Part shown: positions 17,223 to 25,376 of the stretch, piece after piece | Layout of the letters: each line of letters starts with the position of its first letter | Numbering within the stretch: position 1 is the first letter of the stretch | From: Conexibacter sp. DBS9H8 | GTDB taxonomy: Bacteria > Actinomycetota > Thermoleophilia > Solirubrobacterales > Solirubrobacteraceae | Length of the DNA: 64,000 bases | Direction: 5' to 3' | Assembly: GCF_023330685.1 (NCBI RefSeq) | Contig: NZ_CP097128.1 | Location: 868,001 to 932,000, forward strand | The notes under the pieces: model-generated | What the model saw: the letters and a program-made list of their open reading frames with translations, nothing else | Told to the model about the DNA's origin: nothing | The model's database searches: none | Translations under genes and position numbers: made by a program

Positions 17223-18439
17223 CGCGGGAACCGGGCCCGTACCTCGAAGCCGGCGTGCCCGGCGACGGGGCCGGCGTGAAACTGGCCGCCGGCGACGTGT
17301 ACGCGCTCGCGCATGCCGAGCAGACCGTAGCCGGTCGTCTCGGTGCCGCCGGGGCGCTGCCCGTCGTCAGCGACGATGACCTGCAGCTGGTCGGGCAGGT
17401 AGTCGATCAGCACCGAGGCGGTGGCACCGGGGGCGTGCTTGATCACATTGGTCAGCGCCTCCTGAAGCACCCGGTAGGCGCTCAGGTCGATGACGGGATC
17501 GAGCACCGCCGGCAGCCCGCGGACCTGTACCTCGACCGTGGCCCCGGAGGCACGGGTGTCGGCGATCAGCTCGTCCAGCGCGGCGAGCGATGGGCGGGGT
17601 CGCAGCGGCGCCGGCGGGGTCCCTGCCTCGCCCACCTCCCCCGTGCGCAGCACGCCGAGGAGCGTGCGCAGCTCGCTGAGCGTCGTCCGCGCCGTCCGCT
17701 CGATCACGGCGAGGGTCTCGAGCGCCCGTTCGGGCCGGTGCCGGGAGGTACTGTGCGCAGCGCCGGCCTGTACGGCGATCGCGCTGACGTGGTGGGTGAC
17801 GATGTCATGCAGCTCACGCGCGATCCGGATCCGCTCGCGCTCGGCGGCGCGCAACGCGTGCTCCTCGCGGTCGCGCTCAAGCCGGCTGGCCTGCTGCTGT
17901 AGCTGGGCGACAGCCGTCCGATGGTTGCGGGCGGCAAGGCCGAGCAACCACGCGGCGCCGGCCCCGAACACGGTCGCGTGCGCGATGTGCGGGGGATACC
18001 CGGTCGCGTCATCAACCAGCAGCACACCGAAGGTGACCGTGCTGGCGATGCCGACCGCGATGCCGGTGAGCGTCCGTAGTCGATCCTGGCCGTAGGCCGC
18101 GGCCGCGTAGAGACCGAACAGCAACCCAATGTTGCTGAGGCCCCCGTTGCCGACGAGCGCCGAGAGGATCAACGCACAGACCAGCACGAGCAGCACGACC
18201 GCCGGGGCGCGCCGCCGCCACAGCAGCGGGACGCTGGCCAGCGGCAGGATCGCCAGGCTCATCACCAGACGACCACTCGAGCCAGTCCGCGAGCCGATCC
18301 GCACGAGCTCAGGCACAGCGAGCGCGAGCGTCGCCGCAAACGCAAGCCAGTCACCCTCGCGGGCCGTGACGCGGCCCGAGAAAGTCGCCGCGAGCTGCGC
18401 CAAGCGACCGGTTCGCATCACCAAACCATATGTGGTCAT
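17219..18439 (-). CDS. Sensor histidine kinase (HisKA_3 type)
   Basis: A 406-residue kinase with several N-terminal membrane segments (between residues about 30 and 170), a short coiled coil, then the HisKA_3 phosphoacceptor region RIARELHDIVTHHVSAIAVQ with His211. The ATPase part shows YRVLQEALTNVIKHAPGA (N box) and TTGYGLLGMRERV (G box). It has no large extracellular domain, so it probably senses a membrane signal. It lies first in the operon with its regulator and is divergent from the HlyD-like gene at 18561. Confidence 0.92.
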   Translation of the reverse strand: MTTYGLVMRTGRLAQLAATFSGRVTAREGDWLAFAATLALAVPELVRIGSRTGSSGRLVMSLAILPLASVPLLWRRRAPAVVLLVLVCALILSALVGNGGLSNIGLLFGLYAAAAYGQDRLRTLTGIAVGIASTVTFGVLLVDDATGYPPHIAHATVFGAGAAWLLGLAARNHRTAVAQLQQQASRLERDREEHALRAAERERIRIARELHDIVTHHVSAIAVQAGAAHSTSRHRPERALETLAVIERTARTTLSELRTLLGVLRTGEVGEAGTPPAPLRPRPSLAALDELIADTRASGATVEVQVRGLPAVLDPVIDLSAYRVLQEALTNVIKHAPGATASVLIDYLPDQLQVIVADDGQRPGGTETTGYGLLGMRERVHVAGGQFHAGPVAGHAGFEVRARFPR

Positions 18440-18560
18440 CCGGGGGCGCGCACCATCCGGTGGGACGTTCGGCGAGCCATCGGAATCCGTCCGGGGGATG
18501 AGCGGAAAGGTTCTCTCGGTGGATGCCGGATCGCCTGACAGCTCCTAGTGTCCTCACGAC

Positions 18561-19868
18561 ATGACGCAGCTCACCGCCGACCAAGCCCACGCCACCAACC
18601 CGACCGCAGCCGGGGGCCGGGGCCGTCGCTCGTCCCGGCTTGCCAGACGCTGGCCGTCGCTGGCGATCGTGCTGGTCCTCGCGATCCTGGTGGTGGTCGT
18701 CACCGCGCAGGGGAAGGCTCCCTCCTACGTGCTCGGCAGCGCCCGGAACGGCACCGTGAGTGAGACGGTCGCCATGTCCGGCACCCTGGCGCCAACGCGA
18801 TCCTGGAACCTGTACTTCCGCAGCTCCGGGTCGGTCACCAGCGTGCTCGTCAGGCCTGGCGAGCACGTTCATCCCGGCCAGGCGCTGGCGACGGTGAACC
18901 CTGGTCCGCTGCAGGCGCAGGTGAGCTCCCTGCAGGCAGCCGTCGCCGCCGCGGAGGCGAAGCTGAGCGCCGACCAGGTCAAGCTCGACGGCGAGCAGGC
19001 CAAACAGGCCGCCCATCCGGCCACGACGTCGGCGCAGGCGACGATCGATGCGGCGGTGATCGCAGCAGACCAGAGCGCCATCACCGCCGACCAGGACGCC
19101 TCCACGGCTGCCGAGCAGCAGCTGGCCACAGCCCAGGCGAACCTCGCCGCGGCGACGCTGCGGTCCCCCGCGGCGGCGATCGTCGCGCAGGTCAACGTCA
19201 ACGCCGGCCAGAACATCGGCGGTGGCGGCGGAGCCCCGTCAGGATCGGGGGGCGGCTCGAACCCGGCGGGCGCCTCAGGCTCGGCGGGAGCGACCACGGG
19301 CAGCTCAAACGCGGCGGTCAGCCTCATGAACGGGTCACTGCAGGCACTCGGCCAGGTGCCGGACTCACAGATCGCACAGGTGCACGTGGGCCAGCGGGCG
19401 CTCGTGATTCCCACCGGCCAGACGACCGCGATCCACGGCCGGGTTGAGGCGATCATTCCAACCCCGTCGGCCATCGGTGGTGTGATCACCTACCCGGTCG
19501 AGATCGCCTGGAGCGGGCACCCGGCGGGCGTGTTCAACGGCATGTCCGCCGAGATCTCGGTCGTCGTCGCGACGGCATCCGGGGTCACAGTGCCGAGTTC
19601 AGCGGTGCAAACCAGCGGCACGCAGAGCTGGGTGTTGGTGCTGCACGGCGCCCATGTGCACAAAGGCCACCGCGGGCGCGGCGGCCGGGCGGTACGCCAG
19701 TCGGTCGTCGTCGGTCCCAGCGGCGGCGGGCTGACGATCGTGCGCTCCGGACTGGCAGCGGGGGCGCAGGTGGTGCTCGCCAACAACAACACGCCCCTGC
19801 CGTCGAGCACCAGTGTCTCCCAGCGAGGCTCCGGCAAAGCCCCTCAGATCCGCAAACTGCTCGGCTGA
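18561..19868 (+). CDS. MacA/HlyD-type efflux adaptor protein
   Basis: A 435-residue adaptor with one N-terminal membrane segment (SLAIVLVLAILVVVVTA). A lipoyl-like half follows (SVTSVLVRPGEHVHPGQALATV), then a long Ala/Gln-rich helical hairpin (residues about 115-210), the second lipoyl half, a Gly/Ser-rich loop (GGGGGAPSGSGGGSN) and a beta-barrel region. It should couple the downstream ABC transporter to export across the envelope. In a monoderm-like actinobacterium such adaptors act without an outer-membrane channel. The next gene begins 13 bases later. Confidence 0.87.
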   Translation: MTQLTADQAHATNPTAAGGRGRRSSRLARRWPSLAIVLVLAILVVVVTAQGKAPSYVLGSARNGTVSETVAMSGTLAPTRSWNLYFRSSGSVTSVLVRPGEHVHPGQALATVNPGPLQAQVSSLQAAVAAAEAKLSADQVKLDGEQAKQAAHPATTSAQATIDAAVIAADQSAITADQDASTAAEQQLATAQANLAAATLRSPAAAIVAQVNVNAGQNIGGGGGAPSGSGGGSNPAGASGSAGATTGSSNAAVSLMNGSLQALGQVPDSQIAQVHVGQRALVIPTGQTTAIHGRVEAIIPTPSAIGGVITYPVEIAWSGHPAGVFNGMSAEISVVVATASGVTVPSSAVQTSGTQSWVLVLHGAHVHKGHRGRGGRAVRQSVVVGPSGGGLTIVRSGLAAGAQVVLANNNTPLPSSTSVSQRGSGKAPQIRKLLG

Positions 19869-19881
19869 GCACGGCGCAACG

Positions 19882-20643
19882 ATGTTGTCTGATCCGCGGT
19901 TTGACTCCCTCAGCAGCGCCCCCGCGCGGCAGCCGCAGGCGCTTGAGGCCGACGCTCCGCTGTTGCGGCTGACCGGCGTCTCCAAGACCTACCTGGCCGG
20001 CGAGGTCGCGGTCCACGCGCTGGCTGACGTCGACCTGTCAATCTCGCGCGGGGAGTACCTCGCGCTGATGGGCCCGTCGGGTTCGGGCAAGTCGACGCTG
20101 ATGCACATCCTCGGATGCCTGGACACGCCGACGTCGGGAACTTACGTGCTCGACGGTCAGGACGTGTCCAAGCTCGATGAGCTCGAGCTGGCGTGGATTC
20201 GCAACCAGCTGGTGGGCTTCGTCTTCCAGCAGTTTCACCTGCTCGGGCGCCAGACCGCTGCGCGCAACGTCGAGCTTCCGCTGCTCTATGCGGGCGTGCG
20301 CTCCCGCGCTGAGCGGAACGCTCGCACCCAGGCCGCGCTCGCCGCGGTCGGGATGGCCGACCGGACCGAGCACCGCCCCAACCAGCTCTCCGGCGGCCAA
20401 CAGCAGCGCGTCGCGATCGCCCGCGCGCTCGTCACCGATCCCGCGATCATCCTCGCAGACGAGCCGACCGGCAATCTCGGCTCCGACCAGACTGACGAGG
20501 TCCTCGAGATCTTTCACGGACTGCACCAGCAGGGCCGCACGGTGATCCTGATCACCCACGAGCCAGACGTCGCCGGACGCGCTCGCCGGCTCATCAGCGT
20601 CCGCGACGGCCGTGTCGTCGCAGACGAGCCGGTCACCCGATGA
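19882..20643 (+). CDS. MacB/LolD-type ABC transporter ATP-binding protein
   Basis: A 253-residue ATPase. Walker A is GPSGSGKST, the Q-loop FVFQQFHLL, the signature LSGGQQQR and Walker [11 protein letters not shown], followed by the H-loop THEPD. The D-loop is unusual: NLGS instead of the normal NLDS. I use the ATG at 19882; a GTG at 19813 would overlap the adaptor gene. The stop overlaps the permease start as ATGA, so this is the ATPase of a three-gene MacAB-like exporter. Confidence 0.9.
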   Translation: MLSDPRFDSLSSAPARQPQALEADAPLLRLTGVSKTYLAGEVAVHALADVDLSISRGEYLALMGPSGSGKSTLMHILGCLDTPTSGTYVLDGQDVSKLDELELAWIRNQLVGFVFQQFHLLGRQTAARNVELPLLYAGVRSRAERNARTQAALAAVGMADRTEHRPNQLSGGQQQRVAIARALVTDPAIILADEPTGNLGSDQTDEVLEIFHGLHQQGRTVILITHEPDVAGRARRLISVRDGRVVADEPVTR

Positions 20644-21872
20644 ACTGGGCCCAGACGCTGCGGGTCGCGGTCGAGAGCCTCGCGGACCGGCGCGCCCGCT
20701 CCGCGCTCACGGTGCTCGGCATCCTGATCGGGATCGTGGCCGTGATCCTCACCGTCGGCCTCGGGCAGGGCGCACAGGGCACGATCTCCTCCGAGCTCTC
20801 CTCACTGGGAACGAACCTGCTGATCATCACGCCGGGCGCGGCCGGCGCGGGTCAGCAGGCCGGGGCACCGGGGATCGTCAGTCCGCTGACGCTTGCTGAC
20901 GCAAACGCCCTCGCAAACCATCTGGACGTGCCCAGCGTGTCGGTCGCCGCCCCGGTCGCCCAGACCAACGCGACACTGGTCGCGGGCATCAACAGCATGA
21001 CGGCTCCGCTGATCGGAACCACCCCCGGCTGGCTCACCGCCCGAAACCGCACGACCGCCGCCGGCCAGGGACTGACCCAGGCACAGCTGAGCTCCGACGC
21101 TCACGACATCGTGATCGGGTCGCAAGTCGCGCAGACCCTGTTCCCCGGAACCGCAGCGGTCGGACAGACGATCACCATTGTCGGGGTGCCGTTCACGGTC
21201 ACCGGCGTTCTCAACACCGCAGGGTCCACCGCTTCGGCCAACCAGGACGCGTTGGGGTTGATCCCGATCACCACCGACCAGGCGCTGTTCGGGGCCACCG
21301 GCCCCCGAACCGGTGGCCTCAACGAGATCCTGCTGTCCGCGCGCTCATCACAGGCGATGAGCGCCGCCTACCAGGAGGCCAACACGCTTCTCGACCAACT
21401 GCACCACATCACCAACCCGAGCCAGGCCGACTTCACGATCATCCCGCAAACCTCGCTGCTGTCCGCCAAGACCCAGATCACCAGGACGTTGACGATCCTG
21501 CTCGCCGGGATCGCCGCGATTGCGCTGCTCGTCGGCGGGATCGGCGTGATGAACATCATGCTCGTCTCAGTGACCGAACGCATCCGTGAGATCGGCCTGC
21601 GCAAAGCGCTCGGCGCGACCCCCGGGACGATTCGTCGTCAGTTCCTGATCGAGGCCGTCCTGCTCGGCCTGGCCGGCGGGCTCGCGGGCATCACGATCGG
21701 CATCAGCGCAGCGGTCGTGCTCACGCGCCTGATCAGCCAGCCGATCACCATCTCCACGCCCGCGATCATCGGATCGCTGATCGTCGCCGCCGGCGTCGGC
21801 CTCGTGTTCGGCGTCTACCCCGCCTCGCAGGCTGCGAAACTCGCGCCCATCGACGCGCTGCGCAGCGAGTGA
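20640..21872 (+). CDS. MacB-type ABC permease (FtsX/MacB_PCD)
   Basis: A 410-residue permease with one N-terminal membrane segment (ARSALTVLGILIGIVAVILT), a large extracellular MacB core domain (residues about 50-270), and three C-terminal segments of the FtsX type including GGIGVMNIMLVSVTERIREI. It completes the efflux operon with the adaptor and ATPase. The export substrate may be an antibiotic or peptide; the divergent kinase/regulator pair is in the usual position to sense it. Confidence 0.92.
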   Translation: MNWAQTLRVAVESLADRRARSALTVLGILIGIVAVILTVGLGQGAQGTISSELSSLGTNLLIITPGAAGAGQQAGAPGIVSPLTLADANALANHLDVPSVSVAAPVAQTNATLVAGINSMTAPLIGTTPGWLTARNRTTAAGQGLTQAQLSSDAHDIVIGSQVAQTLFPGTAAVGQTITIVGVPFTVTGVLNTAGSTASANQDALGLIPITTDQALFGATGPRTGGLNEILLSARSSQAMSAAYQEANTLLDQLHHITNPSQADFTIIPQTSLLSAKTQITRTLTILLAGIAAIALLVGGIGVMNIMLVSVTERIREIGLRKALGATPGTIRRQFLIEAVLLGLAGGLAGITIGISAAVVLTRLISQPITISTPAIIGSLIVAAGVGLVFGVYPASQAAKLAPIDALRSE

Positions 21873-22063
21873 CGCGACCGGGTTCGGATGAAACGATCCC
21901 AGGCACCCCGACAGACAGAGTCCCAACCGGGCGGCTTTCGCACATCTCTCCCCAGGCCGTCCGTGTCTGATGATTTCGCTGCTGCGGATGCCCTGGAGGT
22001 AGATCGCGAGCAGCAGCCGGTGCGGATGATCACCGCGTCGGCCAACCGGAAGGACCCAAAGCG

Positions 22064-22351
22064 ATGGAAGCCGTGAACATCCGCATCGGACCGCTGACCT
22101 TCGATCACGCCGACTACGACGCCGACGGCGACGTCCTCTACCTGCATATCGGCGAGCCTCAGCCCGGTGAGGGCGAGGAGACGCCCGAGGGCCACCTCGT
22201 TCGGTTCGCTCCCGGCACCCAGAGGATCATCGGCCTGACCGTCATCAGCGCACGGCATCCGCTTAGTCGCGACGGGCGTCTCATCGTGACGGTCCCTGAG
22301 ACCGTCGAGGCCAGCGCCGACGACCTAACCCCGGCGCTCCACTTCGCGTAA
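22064..22351 (+). CDS. DUF2283-like protein
   Basis: A 95-residue protein with the pattern YDADGDVLYLHIGEP near residue 24 and GTQRIIGLTVISA later, which matches the short beta-rich DUF2283 proteins by eye. Function unknown; members often occur beside toxin-antitoxin or mobile genes, as here. GGAAGGA stands at a good distance before the ATG. No partner toxin gene touches it. Confidence 0.65.
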   Translation: MEAVNIRIGPLTFDHADYDADGDVLYLHIGEPQPGEGEETPEGHLVRFAPGTQRIIGLTVISARHPLSRDGRLIVTVPETVEASADDLTPALHFA

Positions 22352-22445
22352 GCGCCAGCGGCGACTCCTCCTGTCCGCGCGATCCGCGTGCGGGCGATGG
22401 TTGCGGGCGATGCCGTGGTGTGGCGATTGCAGGAGCCGCGGCTGA

Positions 22446-22850
22446 TCAGCTTGGGGCTATGACCGTCCAGCCGAGCGAGCGGGCTGCGTCGGCCATACGG
22501 TGGTCGTAGGTGACGATCTGGCGCACCGACACTCCGAGCTGGTGCGCGCTGGCCAGGTGGATTGCGTCGAGCGCACGCAGCTCCGGCGGCTCCAACGGAC
22601 CGGCTTGGTCAAGGACGCGATCGTTGACTCGTAGGAGCTGGATGCGCCGCAGAACCTGCTCGCCCCGTGCCAAAGCCTCGGGTCCGCTCGGCAGCAGCGC
22701 TCGCGCGACCTCTGTGCGGGCCAGGGCGCTGCTGACCACGGGCTGGCGTCGCGACAGGTGGCGGCGCAGCGCGGATGACTCGGGCTCCTGGATCACAAGC
22801 TTGACGATCGCCGAGGAGTCCAGGTAGGACAGCCGCCGATCAGCGCTCAT
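22446..22850 (-). CDS. vapC: VapC-type PIN-domain toxin
   Basis: A 134-residue PIN ribonuclease. The acidic active-site residues are in place: Asp11 (SYLDSSAIVK), Glu47 (ARTEVARAL), Asp95 (RALDAIHLASA) and Asp116 (TYDHRMA). It would cleave tRNA or other structured RNA. Its ATG lies 11 bases inside the end of the antitoxin gene, the usual coupled order. Confidence 0.9.
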   Translation of the reverse strand: MSADRRLSYLDSSAIVKLVIQEPESSALRRHLSRRQPVVSSALARTEVARALLPSGPEALARGEQVLRRIQLLRVNDRVLDQAGPLEPPELRALDAIHLASAHQLGVSVRQIVTYDHRMADAARSLGWTVIAPS

Positions 22851-23112
22851 CTCGCCGCAGTCGCGCGAGCACTGAGGACGGTAGCGCCGAGCTGGCGGGA
22901 GGTGGCAGCGGATCAGGAAGATCCGCGAGCTCGCCGTCGGCCGCTTGGAGATCGCCCGACGCCCTCAACCGCTCAAGCGGATCCTCAGGCAGCGGCCCCA
23001 GTATCGCGACCGGTCGGCCACGATCGGTGATCTCGATGCTCTCACCGCTCTCAACCAGCCGCAGAAGCTCGCTGGCTCGCTGTCGCAGTTCCCGAACACC
23101 CACGCTAGTCAC
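22840..23112 (-). CDS. Phd/YefM-type antitoxin
   Basis: A 90-residue antitoxin with the Phd/YefM start block VGVRELRQRASELLRLVESG and ITDRGRPVAILGPLP, followed by an acidic-to-Pro-rich toxin-binding tail. The GTG at 23112 directly abuts a perfect inverted repeat, with no room for a Shine-Dalgarno. A second GTG three codons later is the alternative start. It precedes vapC with an 11-base overlap. Confidence 0.88.
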   Translation of the reverse strand: MTSVGVRELRQRASELLRLVESGESIEITDRGRPVAILGPLPEDPLERLRASGDLQAADGELADLPDPLPPPASSALPSSVLARLRRDER

Positions 23113-23128
23113 GTGCTATTTGTAGCAC
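23113..23128 (-). promoter_or_regulatory. Operator with embedded -10 of the Phd/VapC operon
   Basis: GTGCTA-N4-TAGCAC, a perfect 6-base-arm inverted repeat, ends exactly next to the GTG start. On the coding strand it contains TACAAA (23124-23119), a -10-like hexamer six bases before the start codon. This is the expected place for antitoxin binding and predicts a leaderless transcript. Confidence 0.6.
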
Positions 23129-23167
23129 ACGCGACCCGCGCGGTCATCAATTATCGCTCCCCACTTC

Positions 23168-23192
23168 CGCGCGAAGCACGTCTTTTCGCGCG
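23168..23192 (-). terminator. Candidate hairpin terminator behind the Doc gene
   Basis: Perfect 8-base arms CGCGCGAA/TTCGCGCG around a 9-base loop, between the end of the Doc gene and the Phd/VapC promoter. There is no clear U-run after it. Confidence 0.4.
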
Positions 23193-23210
23193 TGGTTCGA
23201 GATACCTCTG

Positions 23211-23227
23211 CCCGCTTTGAAAGCGGG
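23211..23227. repeat. Short perfect palindrome behind the Doc gene
   Basis: CCCGCTTTGAAAGCGGG has 8-base arms around a single base. It lies 30 bases after the Doc stop, in front of the hairpin at 23168-23192. It could help termination or be a protein site; as an RNA hairpin its loop would need to open by a few bases. Confidence 0.4.
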
Positions 23228-23256
23228 TTCGCGCGTAGGGCGCTCGGCCGGCCGGC

Positions 23257-23667
23257 TCAGGGCATCGGCTCGATGCGCGGTTGGAGTTGGTCGGCGAGTT
23301 GCTCGGGGGTGGTGCCGGAGCTGAAGCCGATGATCCAGGCCGCGAGTTCTGCATCCGTCGCCGACAGCTCATGGGCGTTGAGCTCAAGGAAGGTCAGCAT
23401 CGCAATCAGAGCGCTCCGCTTATTGCCGTCCACAAACGGTTGCGTTTCGGCGATCCCATGCGCGAGCACTGCCGCCTGTAGCGCCAGGTCAGCCTGCTGA
23501 TAGTGCGCGTAGCTCGCTGGCCGCCCGAGCGCGCCTTCCAGAGCTTCCCGGCTACGGAGATGGTCGGCAGCCCGCTCGACGCTCAGGCTGAAGATCGCAG
23601 CGTAAATCTCCAGTGCATCATCTAGCGTGAGATAAACGAGCTCTTCCTCGTAGGGGTCGCCGCTCAC
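23257..23667 (-). CDS. doc: Doc/Fic-family toxin with altered catalytic motif
   Basis: A 136-residue Fic-fold protein of the death-on-curing type. The motif region reads AETQPFVDGNKRSALIAML. The family motif is HxFxDGNKR, and the codon at the catalytic His is CAA (Gln) here; the DGNKR part is intact. This may lower or abolish AMP/phosphate transfer, or the protein may be a regulatory or detoxified copy. The GTG start overlaps the antitoxin stop (GTGA). Confidence 0.83.
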   Translation of the reverse strand: MSGDPYEEELVYLTLDDALEIYAAIFSLSVERAADHLRSREALEGALGRPASYAHYQQADLALQAAVLAHGIAETQPFVDGNKRSALIAMLTFLELNAHELSATDAELAAWIIGFSSGTTPEQLADQLQPRIEPMP

Positions 23668-23915
23668 TGCGACGCGTCGCGCTCAGCATCGTGGTCGGCG
23701 AGGATCTGAAGCGCCCCAGAACGCTCACTGACCGTGCGAGCCGCGATCTGTCGTACCCGTTTGCGCACCATCTCGGTCGGGAGGATCCGCAGCTCCCCAT
23801 CAGCGAGCGCCTCAACGAGGACCGAGGTGCCCGGGACATAGCCGCTCGCCTCGAGCTCGCGCGGGAGCGAGACGACGTTGCTGTTCCCGACACGTCGCAC
23901 TTTCACGATCTTCAT
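23664..23915 (-). CDS. AbrB/MazE-type antitoxin of the Doc gene
   Basis: An 83-residue protein. The first 48 residues (MKIVKVRRVGNSNVVSLPRE, then a beta-rich swapped-hairpin pattern) are an AbrB/MazE DNA-binding domain; the rest is helical and would bind the toxin. I start it at the ATG at 23915, where the domain begins. The open frame continues 26 codons upstream without similarity. No Shine-Dalgarno is seen, and a -10-like hexamer lies eight bases upstream. Confidence 0.82.
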   Translation of the reverse strand: MKIVKVRRVGNSNVVSLPRELEASGYVPGTSVLVEALADGELRILPTEMVRKRVRQIAARTVSERSGALQILADHDAERDASQ

Positions 23916-23923
23916 ACCGTAAG

Positions 23924-23929
23924 TGTATA
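23924..23929 (-). promoter_or_regulatory. -10-like hexamer of the AbrB/Doc operon
   Basis: TATACA on the coding strand, five of six matches to TATAAT, ends eight bases before the ATG at 23915. It suggests leaderless transcription of the antitoxin gene. The -35 side (TTACCC, 16-base spacer) is poor. Confidence 0.45.
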
Positions 23930-24064
23930 CGAGGATATCCCCGATGGGTAACGCCCTAAAACGGCAGTCGGAAGGATTCTGGTTCCGCGCCACATCCGGC
24001 GCGCAGGAGTGCCGGCGCGCCGGGCGGTGCGACTACGTGTCCAGGCGTGCAAGCGGGTGTCTGC

Positions 24065-24415
24065 ATGGCCCGGGCAGCGACCACGACCGACGCGTTCAAC
24101 GCGGTGGCCGAGCCACGTCGGCGGCAGATCGTGGATCTGCTCGCCAACGGGGAGCGGGCCGTCGGCGACCTCGTACAAGAACTCGCGCTCGGCCAGCCGC
24201 AGGTCTCCAAGCACCTGCGCGTACTCAGGGAAGTCGGATTGCTGACCGTGCGCGACCAGGGTCGGCAGCGGCTCTACCGCCTCAACGGTCTCGCGCTGAA
24301 GCCAATTCATGACTGGGTCAGTAGCTATGAGCGGCTCTGGTCGGAGCGGTTCGAACTGCTGGACGACGTCCTTGACGACCTCACAAAGCAGCAGGCAGAT
24401 GACAGTGACCAGTAG
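24065..24415 (+). CDS. ArsR-family transcriptional regulator
   Basis: A 116-residue winged-helix regulator: DAFNAVAEPRRRQIVDLLAN, then the recognition helix region ALGQPQVSKHLRVLREVGLL and the wing VRDQGRQRLYRLN. It is of the subgroup that normally precedes an AHSA1/SRPBCC gene. That gene follows with overlap but is broken. No metal-binding cysteines (ELCVCDL type) are present, so it is not a metal sensor of the classic kind. The ATG at 24065 is used; one at 24047 adds six residues. Confidence 0.85.
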   Translation: MARAATTTDAFNAVAEPRRRQIVDLLANGERAVGDLVQELALGQPQVSKHLRVLREVGLLTVRDQGRQRLYRLNGLALKPIHDWVSSYERLWSERFELLDDVLDDLTKQQADDSDQ

Positions 24416-24735
24416 CTGCAGCGCGACGGTGACCCTTCCCGCCGCCGACCAGATCCTGATCGAGCGTGAGTTCGCGGCCCCAGCGTCACTGGTGTGGCGC
24501 GCGATGACAGAGCCCGAGCTCGTGCGACGCTGGTGGCACGCCAACCGAGGCGAGATCACAGCATGCGAGATCGAACACCACGACCCTGACAGAACGGGAC
24601 GGCGCCACGCACCTGCGCACGCTCGTGCAACACATGACCGCGCACGCCCGCGACATGCACATCGTTGCGGTGGCGTCGGGGAACGGCTCGAAGGTCTCGG
24701 TTTGGACGATCTTCTCGAGGTGATGCCGAGGTGTG
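24399..24735 (+). pseudogene. AHSA1/SRPBCC-like protein remnant
   Basis: From ATG 24399 the frame reads VTLPAADQILIEREFAAPAS and ends AMTEPELVRRWWHANRGEI, the N-terminal third of an AHSA1-type START-like protein. About 60 central residues are then missing. A different frame continues LTERDGATHLRTLVQH and ends in a stop at 24721; a third frame reads RLEGLGLDDLLEVM, like the C-terminus. Deletion plus frameshifts make it non-functional. It overlaps the end of the ArsR gene, the arrangement of intact ArsR-AHSA1 pairs. Confidence 0.7.
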
Positions 24736-25317
24736 CGTGTCCGAGTTGTCGTTGGATCGCGACCAGTGGAACGACCTCGTGGGCCATCTCGATCGCGTGC
24801 GCGTGCCGAAGCTGATGGGGTGCGAACCGTCGTCTGATACTGGCGTCGGCCGCGGTGCGGTGCAGTTGCTTCCGTGCCGCTGACGGCTCCCAGCGACGAC
24901 CTGCGGTGCTGCCGTGGAGTACGCACAGCAGCGCGCCGATTGGCAGGTCGCGGCGCCTCTCTAGCCAAGGATCGAGCTGCTTCCATGCCCATCCGTCCAT
25001 CCCGACTTCGCATCGTTCGCCGCCCTTACCGTGCCGGACCAGGATTGCGCCACGCGTGGCGTCGAGATCGCCCTCGCGCAGGTCCAGCGCCTCGCTGATC
25101 CGCAATCCGGCTCGCCACAGCAGAACGATCAGCGCGCGGAGGCGTTGCCCGTCGGCGCGGTCGCCGGCAGCACGCATTACAGCAATGATTGCCTCAACCG
25201 TCGGCGGGTCTGCCGGGTACTGCTCGCCTGTGTTCCGGGACGGGCGACCGCGGTGGTAGCCGGCATCGTCGCAGGTGAACGCCGATGGCCGGCCGCGTCC
25301 AGCAGTATCGGTTCCAT
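24716..25317 (-). pseudogene. Tyrosine recombinase/integrase remnant
   Basis: The minus strand begins MEPILLDAAGHRRSPATM at 25317. One missing base later another frame continues with GYHRGRPSRNTGEQYPADPP, then WRAGLRISEALDL (catalytic Arg), ILVRHGKGGERCEV, APHQLRHAHAIEMA (His-x-x-Arg box) and RQLGHAHLGITS. The catalytic tyrosine should follow within a few residues, but there the sequence runs into the AHSA1 remnant. So the gene has an N-terminal frameshift and has lost its active-site tyrosine and C-terminus. Confidence 0.75.
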
Positions 25318-25340
25318 GGTTCCTCCCCCGTGGGGTTTGG

Positions 25341-25376
25341 TTGACAATCCCATGCTGTACTGCCATTGTGAGTACA
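25341..25376 (+). promoter_or_regulatory. Promoter and operator of the DUF1778/GNAT operon
   Basis: TTGACA (25341-25346), a 17-base spacer and CATTGT (25364-25369) end six bases before the ATG at 25376. A dyad TGTACT-N9-AGTACA (25356-25376) covers the -10 and the first base of the start codon, the expected place for antitoxin binding. No Shine-Dalgarno is visible. Confidence 0.58.

Noticed and set aside
18423..18434. Similar ACCATATGTGGT dyad at the histidine kinase start
   Set aside because: It is part of the first codons of the kinase gene, and the symmetry is poor.
21888..22076. 62-codon plus-strand frame before the DUF2283-like gene
   Set aside because: No motif, unusual composition, and it runs into the start of the better-supported gene.
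22389..22412. Two 11-base direct repeats (TGCGGGCGATG)
   Set aside because: Only two short copies between convergent genes, with no link to a promoter or mobile element.
24665..24883. Small plus-strand frame next to the AHSA1 remnant
   Set aside because: It is antisense to the recombinase remnant; such frames are a known annotation artefact opposite integrases.
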